Source of the DNA: CAZEBW01 sp964510205 | Lineage (GTDB): Bacteria > Chloroflexota > Anaerolineae > VGOG01 | DNA: 15,803 nt | NCBI GenBank assembly: GCA_964510205.1 | Contig: CAZEBW010000081.1 | Span: 1 to 15,803 of the forward strand | Direction: 5' to 3' | Shown: positions 6,305 through 12,736 of the stretch, piece after piece | How positions within the stretch are numbered: the first letter of the stretch is position 1 | Layout: each line of letters opens with the position of its first letter | Program-made: the position numbers and the translations under genes | Notes under the pieces: generated by a model | Told to the model about the DNA's origin: nothing | The model's database searches: none | Seen by the model: the letters and a program-made list of their open reading frames with translations, nothing else

Positions 6305-7078
6305 CTCTGGCTCATCCCAATGGACGACGATGTTGACGAAGTTGTAAGGTGGGACGGGGCCGACGTACTTGAAGATGAGCCTCTTTCCCATTTCCTGGTC
6401 GAGCCTTTCCACCATCGCATCGAACTCCGCCTGGCGCGCCTCTTCCACTAAAAAGGCCGCGTTGAGGACCATGCGGTCCATGATCACCTTGTTAGCCCGG
6501 GTCTTGTAGACCAGGGGGCGCAAGGGGGTGAGGAGCTTCTCTGCGTCCTCGTCCCGCTTCTTCCACATGGCCGCCTCGATCATCTCCCCCAGGCGGATGC
6601 GCTCGTAGTAGGTCTCCTCGGACGGACGGCCCATCAAGCTATCGCGCAGGCGGCGGATGGGCGGGCTCTCTTCCACGATCTCATTGAAGATGACGTCCTC
6701 GTACCAAAAGGCCTTCAATCCCAGCTCCACTCGGCCTTCCATCTCCTGGAGAAGGCCGTGGAACTCGCCGAAGCGCCTCTTGAGCAGCCTCTCTTGAACG
6801 GCTTCCACGCTGGGAGCTACTGTGCCGAAACGCACTGGTAGGATGGTGAAATCCTGCATCGCTTCTTCCAACACCAGAGTGTGAGCCATCATGTTGCGCC
6901 GGCTGCTGTCGTATTCGACCACGGGGGAATTACTGACCACCGCCGCTAGATCCTCGAAGTGGACGGTGTGGACGATGTCGCCTTGCTCACCAATGCCCAA
7001 CGTGGTAAGCTGGCGGGGCTCCGAACAGCGAATGATGCAGTACATGTATTTTCCCTCGGGGGTTTCTGATTCGGGCAT
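6302..7078 (-). CDS. gvpF: Gas vesicle protein GvpF/GvpL, stand-alone copy
   Basis: 258 aa, full length and without extra domains. Signatures: KYMYCIIRCS, HFEDLAAVVSNSPVVEYD, AHTLVLEEAM, FTILPVRFGTVAPS, RPSEETYYERIRLGEMIE, LNAAFLVEE and the closing FKYVGPVPPYNFVNI. This is the most canonical of three GvpF/L paralogs and is followed by gvpG, as in most clusters. GvpF binds GvpA and is thought to prevent its aggregation or help nucleate vesicles. ATG 7078 has GGAGGTG about 4 nt upstream. The F versus L assignment is conventional and cannot be made from sequence alone. Confidence 0.93.
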   Translation of the reverse strand: MPESETPEGKYMYCIIRCSEPRQLTTLGIGEQGDIVHTVHFEDLAAVVSNSPVVEYDSSRRNMMAHTLVLEEAMQDFTILPVRFGTVAPSVEAVQERLLKRRFGEFHGLLQEMEGRVELGLKAFWYEDVIFNEIVEESPPIRRLRDSLMGRPSEETYYERIRLGEMIEAAMWKKRDEDAEKLLTPLRPLVYKTRANKVIMDRMVLNAAFLVEEARQAEFDAMVERLDQEMGKRLIFKYVGPVPPYNFVNIVVHWDEPE

Positions 7079-7089
7079 GGTTCACCTCC

Positions 7090-7136
7090 GTGAAACGTGA
7101 TGCGTGAAACGTGAATTCACGTTTCACGCATCACTC
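7090..7136. repeat. GTGA/TCAC heptamer block containing a perfect 38-bp palindrome
   Basis: Positions 7097-7134 are a perfect palindrome of 38 bp centred on GTGAATTCAC. It is built of heptamers CGTGATG CGTGAAA CGTGAAT and their complements. The stop codon of the metalloprotease-like gene (TGA, 7133-7131) lies within it. In RNA it would form a stem with almost no loop. Confidence 0.95.
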
Positions 7137-8192
7137 GTTAATCTGCAAACGATACCGTAGCGTCAGCCCCTTCTCAGCCAGAGCCTCGGCCAGGATGTTC
7201 AACGCTGCCTTGCCCCAGGCCATCAACTCGGGCAGCGTCAGGTCGGCGCGCAGGGCGATGTACTGATCCCGCAGGGCGGTGTAGGCCCTGGGCACCTGCG
7301 GCTCCAGATGTGGAAACACTTCTGTTTCCAGGACCGCTTCCAGTTCCCGTGCGTCGCTTTCCCGTCCGGTGCGGTAAAAGGGCGCCGTCTCCAGAGCCAG
7401 GTCCAGGTAGCCCTTCAGGTCGCCGATGAGCAGCAACGCTTCAGCTCCCTGGGGGGTGAGGTTGCCACTCGCGACTTCTTGCTGCAACTGCTGTTGCAGA
7501 TCTTCCCGCCCGGCCACGCTGCGGCTGGCGTTGGCCACGGTGCGCCGATCCAGGTGGAGCAGGGCCTCACCGAAGCCGCTGTGGATGGTCAACTCGTTAG
7601 CGAAGAGTTCTCGCGGCGCGTAGAGGCACAGTTTGTCGGCCAATAAAGTCAACAAGTCCTTAGTCCTAAGTCCTAAGTCTGAATTCTGAAGACCAAGGAC
7701 CTCGGACTTCGGACTTAGGACTAGGTTCAGTTGGCGGGAGGCTCGGGTTACCTCGTTCTCCGCCAGGGGGTGGGCGTGTTCGTGGGCCAGCAGACCCTGG
7801 ATGGCCAGAGGGTCGTCCCAGTAGCCTTCTTCCATCATTGCTCGTTGGTTGACGAAGACATGGCAACGGGCCAGGTCAGCCAAGTCGTAGACATTAACCA
7901 CCGGCCGATAGTCCAGAGCTGCTGCACCCCCAGGCGGGAGACTGGCCCTGCCACCTTTGCCTCCATCCCTCTCTGGTGGGGTAGGACTGAGCTGACGGAC
8001 TAGAGGTTGAAGATCCTGCAGGACAAAAAGGGTCACCCAACGGTGGGGCCACATCTCTCGTTGGGTATAGCCCCGGATGACCGCCTCTTCCATCTGAATC
8101 ACCGAGAGCACCCCGGCCTCTACGTCGGCGACCACGCGCAGCTCTGTCCCGGCAATACGATGCAGGCTGAGATGCTTGACAGTACGCATCAT
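7131..8192 (-). CDS. Putative zinc metalloprotease-like protein (HEHAH motif), unknown family
   Basis: 353 aa. Residues 137-141 are HEHAH, matching the HExxH zinc-protease motif, in a helix-like context (IQGLLAHEHAHPLAENE). About 55 residues later comes APRELFANELTIHSGFGEA, resembling the downstream glutamate helix of gluzincin-type enzymes; E196 or E200 could be the third ligand (inference). No signal peptide or membrane segment is seen, so it is probably cytoplasmic. Two low-complexity, repeat-encoded inserts interrupt it: residues about 68-92 (SPTPPERDGGKGGRASLPPG) and about 157-180 (heptamer block 7654-7730). The latter lies between the two putative active-site segments. ATG 8192 has no ribosome site and sits on a repeat, so the true start is uncertain. 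I do not know this protein from standard gvp clusters; the catalytic call is tentative. Confidence 0.75.
   Translation of the reverse strand: MMRTVKHLSLHRIAGTELRVVADVEAGVLSVIQMEEAVIRGYTQREMWPHRWVTLFVLQDLQPLVRQLSPTPPERDGGKGGRASLPPGGAAALDYRPVVNVYDLADLARCHVFVNQRAMMEEGYWDDPLAIQGLLAHEHAHPLAENEVTRASRQLNLVLSPKSEVLGLQNSDLGLRTKDLLTLLADKLCLYAPRELFANELTIHSGFGEALLHLDRRTVANASRSVAGREDLQQQLQQEVASGNLTPQGAEALLLIGDLKGYLDLALETAPFYRTGRESDARELEAVLETEVFPHLEPQVPRAYTALRDQYIALRADLTLPELMAWGKAALNILAEALAEKGLTLRYRLQINE
7654..7730. repeat. Eleven-unit heptamer repeat inserted within a coding region
   Basis: 77 bp divide into eleven 7-mers: AAGTCCT TAGTCCT AAGTCCT AAGTCTG AATTCTG AAGACCA AGGACCT CGGACTT CGGACTT AGGACTA GGTTCAG. 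The second half is roughly the inverse of the first. The frame of the metalloprotease-like gene stays open through it (encoding SPKSEVLGLQNSDLGLRTKD). Confidence 0.88.
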
Positions 8193-8202
8193 GCGATTAC
8201 GG

Positions 8203-8255
8203 GATACGTGATGCGTGAAGCGTGATGCGTGATTTGCGTTTCACGTTTCACGTGC
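8203..8255. repeat. GTGA/TCAC heptamer repeat block (gvpH 3' end / next gene 5' end)
   Basis: Units CGTGATG CGTGAAG CGTGATG CGTGATT face TGCGTTT CACGTTT CACGTGC. It supplies the gvpH stop (TGA 8243-8241) and last codons, and occupies the place where a ribosome site for the next gene (start 8192) would be expected. Confidence 0.88.
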
Positions 8256-8780
8256 CTTCTTCAGTCGTAGTTCCAAGATGCCGTTCTTGTAGGCCTTCTG
8301 CAGCGTCGCCGCATCTACTGGCTCAGACAGTAGGATCTCCTTGGCGTATTTGCGCTGGCCGGTGGTCTCCAGGGAGAGTATGTCGTCCTGGATTTCGATG
8401 TGGACCTCCTCCTCGGCCACGCCGGGCAGCTCGGCCACTACGACGATCTCCTGCTCCTCGTCGAAGACGTCCACCAGGGGTTCTCTCACCTCGGCCACCA
8501 CGGGACCCTCCTCGGTGGAGCGGATGTTGCCGAAGCGCTCCACCTGGGGGATGCCGCCGATGCCGGTGCGGACGCTGAAGCCGTAGACGCCCTTGGCTTT
8601 GTCGCCCAGCCCCTTGACGCGGAACTCGCCGCTGCGGGTGACCTCCTCCTCGCCCGTCTCGATCATGTCCCCCAGCAAATCAATGAAATCGCCCAGACCT
8701 TTGAACAGGCCGCCGAAGCCCAGGTCGAGGGAGACCTTGACCTCTTCTTCCCCCGTTTCCTTCTTCTTCCTTTCTGACAT
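8241..8780 (-). CDS. gvpH: Gas vesicle protein GvpH, Hsp20/alpha-crystallin type
   Basis: 179 aa. The N-terminal half has a gvp-specific region (SLDLGFGGLFKGLGDFIDLLGDMIETG, then GLGDKAKGVYGFSVRTGIGG) seen in GvpH-type proteins. The C-terminal half (about 97-176) is an alpha-crystallin domain: REPLVDVFDEEQEIVVVAELPGV, VHIEIQDDILSLETTG and NGILELRLKK (the usual end of an Hsp20 fold). Hsp20 proteins hold aggregation-prone clients; GvpH is implicated in stabilising GvpA or accessory proteins. ATG 8780 has GGGGAG upstream. The final residues (ARET) and stop are read from the adjoining heptamer repeat, so the usual C-terminal I-x-I/V tail is absent. Confidence 0.92.
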   Translation of the reverse strand: MSERKKKETGEEEVKVSLDLGFGGLFKGLGDFIDLLGDMIETGEEEVTRSGEFRVKGLGDKAKGVYGFSVRTGIGGIPQVERFGNIRSTEEGPVVAEVREPLVDVFDEEQEIVVVAELPGVAEEEVHIEIQDDILSLETTGQRKYAKEILLSEPVDAATLQKAYKNGILELRLKKARET

Positions 8781-8797
8781 TTCCTACTCCCCTTCCC

Positions 8798-8865
8798 GAT
8801 TTTCGATTTGCGATTTCCGATTGCCGATTTGCGATTTGGCAATCGGCGATCGGAAATCGAAAATC
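8798..8865. repeat. GATTTGC-family heptamer repeat with inverted arms
   Basis: Units GATTTTC GATTTGC GATTTCC GATTGCC GATTTGC face GGCAATC GGCGATC GGAAATC GAAAATC. A stem of about 28 bp with mismatches is possible. It lies between the 69-aa ORF and gvpH. Confidence 0.9.
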
Positions 8866-8879
8866 CCTTGCACCTTGGC

Positions 8880-9089
8880 TCAAGGCCAAAGGAGTGATGC
8901 TCCGCAGGCCCGCCGATGTTCGTGCAGCCGCCGGCGAGCTTCTAACCGCTCCGCCTCTAGCTGCTGAGACTCCGATTCCCGAAGCCTGGGCCAGACTGCC
9001 TGTGCAGACCCGGTGCTGCTGGGAATGGATCGTTGGGTGCGGATGTGCTTGCTCGTCCGGATGCGCCACAAAGTGCCGAAGCTGTTCAT
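8880..9089 (-). CDS. Small hypothetical protein (69 aa)
   Basis: ATG 9089 is preceded by GGGAGGATAATC, a strong ribosome site, which is the main reason to accept it. The protein begins MNSFGTLWRIRTSKHIRTQR and ends with a charged Arg/Glu-rich helix (RESESQQLEAERLEARRRLHEH). The middle (about 21-35) is low complexity and another frame is also open over 8880-9069, so it could be a decayed or frameshifted remnant. It is flanked on both sides by GATTTGC-type repeat stems. No family is recognised. Confidence 0.5.
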   Translation of the reverse strand: MNSFGTLWRIRTSKHIRTQRSIPSSTGSAQAVWPRLRESESQQLEAERLEARRRLHEHRRACGASLLWP

Positions 9090-9103
9090 GATTATCCTCC
9101 CTT

Positions 9104-9178
9104 CTCGATTGCCGATTGTCGATTTTCGATTTTCGATTGACAATCGAGAATCGGCAATCGCAAATCTAAAATCGGCTA
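9104..9178. repeat. GATTTGC-family heptamer repeat with inverted arms, second copy
   Basis: Units TCGATTG CCGATTG TCGATTT TCGATTT TCGATTG face ACAATCG AGAATCG GCAATCG CAAATCT AAAATCG. The TAG stop of the coiled-coil gene (9178-9176) lies at its edge. Confidence 0.88.
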
Positions 9179-9523
9179 GTACTCCAGCGGGATCTCCTGC
9201 CAGCCCTGGGCTTCGCCTTCGCCGCTATCGGCTTTGCGGCCTGGGGCGCGCCTTCGGCCTGCGGGCTTCGTCGAGCGTTCAGTGGACGATTGGTCCATAA
9301 TCTGGTGCAGGATGTCAAGTCGGTCTTCCACTTGCTGGAGCTGTTTTTCCGTTCTCTCCTGATGTTCGAGCCACAAGTTCAACTCTCGTTTCAGACGAGC
9401 CTTCTCGTGTTCCAGGCGGGCCAATTCGGCCACAGTCTGTTCTCGGGTGGTCGGCAGGGAACGGTGACGCAGCATCTGAATGGTGGGAATGTCCCGCATG
9501 CCCCTGAGGTCATTAGTCTTCAT
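9176..9523 (-). CDS. Coiled-coil protein of gas vesicle locus, unknown function
   Basis: 115 aa from ATG 9523 (AGGAGTAGGATCGAA upstream; an in-frame ATG at 9568 lacks such a site). It starts MKTNDLRGMRDIPTIQMLRH, then has a long amphipathic helix from about 27 to 75 (ELARLEHEKARLKRELNLWL and QLQQVEDRLDILHQI), a predicted coiled coil. The C-terminal 40 residues are basic then acidic and low complexity (KPAGRRRAPGRK...). It follows gvpN closely. A structural or tethering role is a guess from the coiled coil. Confidence 0.8.
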   Translation of the reverse strand: MKTNDLRGMRDIPTIQMLRHRSLPTTREQTVAELARLEHEKARLKRELNLWLEHQERTEKQLQQVEDRLDILHQIMDQSSTERSTKPAGRRRAPGRKADSGEGEAQGWQEIPLEY

Positions 9524-9571
9524 TTCGATCCTACTCCTTCCTGCTGGCCGATAGCTTTTAGCCAGCATTTG

Positions 9572-10522
9572 CTAGCCGCCATCGGTGCCGCAATGGTGCT
9601 CAATCAGGCTGAGGAGCATCTTGCGCTGCTGGGTGCGCCGCTCGCGGGCCCGACTGGTGAAAGCTGTCTTGGACTCCAGGACGTCCAGGCAGACGGTGAC
9701 GAAACGCGCGTCATCGGCCGATGGTTGCAGGCCCTGCATGGCCGCCACCCGAGAGATCATGATGCAGGCCCGCAGGGTGGGGGTCTGGTCGTACTCCCCC
9801 GAGGCCCGGAAGTCCCGCACTGTGTCCACAATCTTGGCCGCTTCCTCCGGCGGCAGGTCAGAACGGGTGGCGGTGATGGCGATCTCCGTATCGCGGTCGT
9901 AGAAGTCCAGGTCCATGGTCACCAGCCGATCGCTGAGGGCGTCCTGGGCTTCGTGGACGCCGGCGTACTCCTGGGGGTTGCTGGTGAAGATGGCTCGGAA
10001 CTCCGGATGGACTTTGATGTAGGCATCCCTGCGGTTCATGTCGGGCAGGATGAGCAATCCTTCCTCCAACACCCCCAGCAGGACGTTGTTGGCTTCAGGC
10101 CGAGAGCGGGTGAACTCGTCGTAGACCAGGGAGAAACCCTCTTTACAGGCAGTGGTTAGACGGTTGTCCACCCAGCGTTGGACAGCGTCCTCCTCGTACT
10201 TGAGGACGGTGTGGATGAAGCGGTCCACGACCTTACGATAACGGTAGCCGTACTGACCGCCGATGAGGTCCGAGGTAGCGAACTCCTCGTCACCGGCGAT
10301 GAGCATCACGGGGCGCTCCAACTGGGCGGCCACGTGTAAGGCCAGGGTGGTCTTGCCCGTGCCGGCCGGGCCGCGAAAATGGACGGGGAAACCGGCAGTC
10401 AGGTAGGCCAGGGCCCGCTCTGTCAGCTCTTGGATAGTGGGCGTCTCCACGAAGTCGGACCGCGGTTGCACGGAAAGGGCGATCGGCACCCCTTCAGTCA
10501 GGGTTCTTGCTGCCACTGCCAT
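9572..10522 (-). CDS. gvpN: Gas vesicle protein GvpN, AAA+ (MoxR-like) ATPase
   Basis: 316 aa. Walker A is GPAGTGKT (51-58 region, in FPVHFRGPAGTGKTTLALHV). The GvpN signature IAGDEEFATSDLIGGQYGY follows, then Walker B-like FSLVYDEFTRSRPEANNVLL, EEGLLILP and the sensor/arginine region FRAIFTSNPQEYAGVHEAQDALSDRL. GvpN is a hexameric MoxR-class AAA+ ATPase required for efficient vesicle growth; in other systems it works with GvpC or the shell. ATG 10522 follows GGAGATACGAAG. Distinct from the CDC48-like ATPase in the same locus, so the operon encodes two different AAA+ machines. Confidence 0.95.
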   Translation of the reverse strand: MAVAARTLTEGVPIALSVQPRSDFVETPTIQELTERALAYLTAGFPVHFRGPAGTGKTTLALHVAAQLERPVMLIAGDEEFATSDLIGGQYGYRYRKVVDRFIHTVLKYEEDAVQRWVDNRLTTACKEGFSLVYDEFTRSRPEANNVLLGVLEEGLLILPDMNRRDAYIKVHPEFRAIFTSNPQEYAGVHEAQDALSDRLVTMDLDFYDRDTEIAITATRSDLPPEEAAKIVDTVRDFRASGEYDQTPTLRACIMISRVAAMQGLQPSADDARFVTVCLDVLESKTAFTSRARERRTQQRKMLLSLIEHHCGTDGG

Positions 10523-10546
10523 CTTCGTATCTCCTCTCGTTATTTG

Positions 10547-11290
10547 CTATCTGCTGATGTATTCTTCCACTGGTGAAATTCGCACTCCCATCTCCACCGT
10601 CAGTGCCCGGTACCACTTTTCCCGGGCGGCATCGTAGGTCTGGGGGTCCTCCTGCCAGGCGCGAAACTGGTCGTAGACTCGCCGCAAGCCGGGTCGGGCT
10701 CGCTCCCATGTTTGATCGTCGAAGGGGGAGCCCAGGGGCTGTTGTGCGTGGCCTTCACCCCAGAAGGTCCGATGAGCCATTCCCCGCTCGAAGTCGGTGC
10801 CCAGCCCGGCCGGGGTGCCGGCGATGAGATAGGCCACGGCATCGCCGAAGGCCAGGGCCAGATTACCCTGCAGGCCGAGCCGGTAGCTGGCGGCCACGGC
10901 CAGGAAGGCCAACAACCGGGTGAGGGCATCCGGCTCTCGATCCTCCTGTCCGGTCCGCTGATGCAGGACGGCCAGGGCGTCGGCGTAGGCCAGAGGGGGG
11001 CGCTCCTGCCAGTGGCGGGGCGGGAAGAAGGCCAGGGTGAAGTCGGCAGGGGAGAAATCGCCGATCTCGTCAATCTCACCCAGGCCCAGGCGCAGCTTCT
11101 GCCATAAGGCGTCAAAGAGGCCCTGAGTTGCGGAGAGGTCCGGCTGCAGCACGATCTCTGGCCTGGAGCCATCCCGCACCATCAGGCGGCACTTTATGCC
11201 CTCCAGCACCTGCAGTTGGGTCGGCAGGGTGATCTCGATACTTCCACTCGTTCGGCCGGCGGAGCGAATCCTTCGGATTCCCAGGTGCAT
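10547..11290 (-). CDS. Protein with AbrB/MazE-like N-terminus and unknown C-terminal domain
   Basis: 247 aa. Residues about 4-50 (GIRRIRSAGRTSGSIEITLP, then LQVLEGIKCRLMVRDGSRPEIVLQPDL) match the beta-hairpin layout of SpoVT/AbrB or MazE/PHD-antitoxin DNA-binding domains (signal: 'S-G-S-I-E-I-T-L-P' then 'R-P-E-I-V-L-Q-P'). This is a pattern match, not a confirmed homology. The remaining 190 residues include GDFSPADFTLAFFPPRHWQERPPLAYADALAVL and an Ala/Leu-rich helical stretch (LLAFLAVAASYRLGLQGNLALAFG), and are unrecognised. ATG 11290 follows AGGAGTTGTT. It is the first gene after a consensus promoter with a repeat-rich operator, so autoregulation is plausible. Confidence 0.75.
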   Translation of the reverse strand: MHLGIRRIRSAGRTSGSIEITLPTQLQVLEGIKCRLMVRDGSRPEIVLQPDLSATQGLFDALWQKLRLGLGEIDEIGDFSPADFTLAFFPPRHWQERPPLAYADALAVLHQRTGQEDREPDALTRLLAFLAVAASYRLGLQGNLALAFGDAVAYLIAGTPAGLGTDFERGMAHRTFWGEGHAQQPLGSPFDDQTWERARPGLRRVYDQFRAWQEDPQTYDAAREKWYRALTVEMGVRISPVEEYISR

Positions 11291-11299
11291 AACAACTCC

Positions 11300-11348
11300 T
11301 TTGTGCTACATTGTCTAGCAATTTATCTAGCAGAAATTGTAGCACAAA
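11300..11348 (-). promoter_or_regulatory. Operator-like array: 11-bp inverted repeat with 12-bp-period TGCTAGA repeats
   Basis: TTTGTGCTACA at 11300-11310 and its exact complement at 11338-11348 bracket the predicted transcription start. Between them, read on the minus strand, TGCTACA, TGCTAGA and TGCTAGA begin every 12 bp (11344, 11332, 11320). The distal arm covers the -10. Only part of it would be transcribed, which favours a DNA-binding site over an RNA hairpin. Confidence 0.7.
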
Positions 11349-11364
11349 AACTGCTCCCTGTCAA
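11336..11364 (-). promoter_or_regulatory. Consensus sigma-70/SigA-type promoter for the assembly operon
   Basis: On the minus strand TTGACA (11364-11359), 17 nt, then TACAAT (11341-11336). The start site would fall near 11329, about 40 nt before the AbrB-like gene. The only near-perfect two-element promoter I see in the window. Confidence 0.8.
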
Positions 11365-11414
11365 ACCTTGCCCATCTGGGGCTACAGAGAGAGTGCCTCC
11401 TGCTCACCTGTTAT

Positions 11415-11473
11415 CCACCGTCGGCCGTCCACTGTCTGTTCTGCGCCCTCCGGCAGCGGACGGCGGACGGTGG
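11415..11473. repeat. 16-bp inverted repeat after the GvpC-like gene
   Basis: Arms 11415-11430 (CCACCGTCGGCCGTCC) and 11458-11473 pair with one mismatch. It begins 9 bp after the stop of the GvpC-like gene. There is no U-tract on the minus strand, so it may stabilise the 3' end or attenuate rather than act as a standard terminator. The rest of 11365-11481 shows nothing else I can name. Confidence 0.75.
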
Positions 11474-11481
11474 TTGTCTTT

Positions 11482-12492
11482 TCACTCCGACGCCAGTTCC
11501 CGGGCCTGCTCGATCCATTCCTTCACGTTGGCCAATTGGGCCACTTCCCCCAAAGCCTCACGTACTTCCTCAGGCGTGCTTGCGGCCAACTGGGCATAGG
11601 TGTAGATGCTGGCTTTGTTCAGACGCTGTTGCATGCTGGGGCCAATCCCTTGTATGATCGTTAGATCATGGCGGGCTACCTCCGCTGCTGCTGGTGGCGG
11701 CGGTGGTGGGGCGGCCGGCTTTCTGGCCCTGCGCTGCTGCATGAGCGTGGTAAAGCTGCTCCACACTCTCCGGGTCTCGCTCAGCTTCGCCTGCAGCTCG
11801 CTCCGCTCGGCCTCTAACCTGTCGCGCATCGTGGCCACGTCAGAGGCCAGGCGGTCGCGGTCTCCAGCCAGCCGCTGGCGCTGCTCGGCAGCCATGGCCT
11901 GGTGGGCAGCGCGGATTTCCTTCATGAAGGTTCCAGCGTCAAGGAGCAAGCCACCCACGTTGACGTGCAGGTCGCTCGCGTATCTTCCCAGTTGCTCTCG
12001 CTGCTCTTCAGCCATAGTCTGGTGGGCGGCGTCAAACTCTTCGAGCAAAGCCGACGTGTCAGAGGCCAGGTGGTCGCGATTCTCGGCCAGCTGCTGGCGC
12101 TGCTCCTCGGCCATGGCCTGGTGGGCGGCGTCCAGTTCTTTCATGAAGGTCTCGGCATCACGGCGCAGGTCGTCCACGTTGTGACGGAGCTCGTCCATGT
12201 ACTCGCCCAGTTGTTGCTGCTGCTCGGCGGACATGGCCTGGTGAGCAGCAGCCACTTCTTCTTTCAAGAACGTCCTTGTGTCCAATCGCAACCCACCTAC
12301 GTCAACGCGCAGCCCATCCATGTACTCGCCCAGTTGTTGCTGCTGCTCGGCGGACATGGCCTCGCGGGCGGCGCGGAATCCAGCCAGTTCTTCCCCTGTC
12401 GCGGTGCGCATGCCAACGACCGCTTCCATTCGAGTTGTGTAATCGTCCAGGAAGTGGCGGGTTAACCGGCGCATTTCATTGGTCAATGCCAT
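11482..12492 (-). CDS. GvpC-like repeat protein with C-terminal helix-hairpin-helix domain
   Basis: 336 aa. After a short N-terminus (1-41), five repeats start at A(H/R)(Q/E)xM..EQ: 42-82, 83-122, 123-155, 156-195 and 196-228. Their lengths are 41, 40, 33, 40 and about 33 residues; the unit is AHQAMxxEQxQQLxxxxDxL and the long form has an extra heptad. GvpC of cyanobacteria uses 33-residue helical repeats to brace the outside of the shell, so position after gvpA and unit length suggest a GvpC analogue. A helix (229-255) and a Pro/Ala linker (259-270) lead to a helix-hairpin-helix-like domain (276-336: DLTIIQGIGPSMQQRL, then IYTYAQLAASTPEEVREAL), usually found in DNA- or protein-binding proteins. 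ATG 12492 has an ideal AAAGGAGGTGAT site. GvpC homology is inferred, not proven. Confidence 0.82.
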   Translation of the reverse strand: MALTNEMRRLTRHFLDDYTTRMEAVVGMRTATGEELAGFRAAREAMSAEQQQQLGEYMDGLRVDVGGLRLDTRTFLKEEVAAAHQAMSAEQQQQLGEYMDELRHNVDDLRRDAETFMKELDAAHQAMAEEQRQQLAENRDHLASDTSALLEEFDAAHQTMAEEQREQLGRYASDLHVNVGGLLLDAGTFMKEIRAAHQAMAAEQRQRLAGDRDRLASDVATMRDRLEAERSELQAKLSETRRVWSSFTTLMQQRRARKPAAPPPPPPAAAEVARHDLTIIQGIGPSMQQRLNKASIYTYAQLAASTPEEVREALGEVAQLANVKEWIEQARELASE

Positions 12493-12521
12493 GAAATCAC
12501 CTCCTTTGGTTCATTGGTTGT

Positions 12522-12732
12522 CCGCCGACCACCGCTTCCTCTGGCGGATAGCGGATGGCTAATAGCTAATAACTGATAGGCCATCTGCCNNNNNNNNNNN
12601 NNNNNNNNNNNNNNNNNNNNNNNNNNNNNNNNNNNNNNNNNNNNNNNNNNNNNNNNNNNNNNNNNNNNNNNNNNNNNNNNNNNNNNNNNGGCCATCTGCC
12701 AGAAGCGGCGGTCAGCGGACGGTGGTCGGCGG
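12522..12732. repeat. Interrupted long inverted repeat between gvpA and the GvpC-like gene
   Basis: CCGCCGACCACCG (12522-12534) and its exact complement (12720-12732) flank further partly matching arms (CCGCTTC...TGGCGGAT). Heptamer-like units GGCGGAT AGCGGAT GGCTAAT AGCTAAT AACTGAT lie in the left arm. The centre is the assembly gap. The structure probably caused the break. Confidence 0.75.
12590..12689. other. Assembly gap, 100 N
   Basis: Exactly 100 N, a usual placeholder for unknown length. The 11-mer GGCCATCTGCC abuts both edges (12579-12589 and 12690-12700), so the two contigs may simply overlap or the gap may hide more repeat units. Confidence 0.97.
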
Positions 12733-12736
12733 TCGT

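Noticed and set aside
6214..7130. Insertion sequence or att sites bounded by the palindromic blocks
   Set aside because: No transposase or integrase gene and no target-site duplication; the blocks recur at gene ends throughout the window.
4664..8255. CRISPR array
   Set aside because: The repeats are 7-bp units without unique spacers of constant length, are scattered between genes, and no cas gene is present.
8680..9069. 129-aa minus-strand ORF overlapping gvpH and the 69-aa ORF
   Set aside because: It runs through the GATTTGC repeat and into gvpH in another frame, with no ribosome site or family pattern.
11415..11473. Rho-independent terminator
   Set aside because: A good stem but no T-run downstream on the minus strand; recorded only as an inverted repeat. 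The same holds for 596-653 and the heptamer stems.
12483..12695. 70-aa ORF across the N run
   Set aside because: Most of it is N; an artefact.
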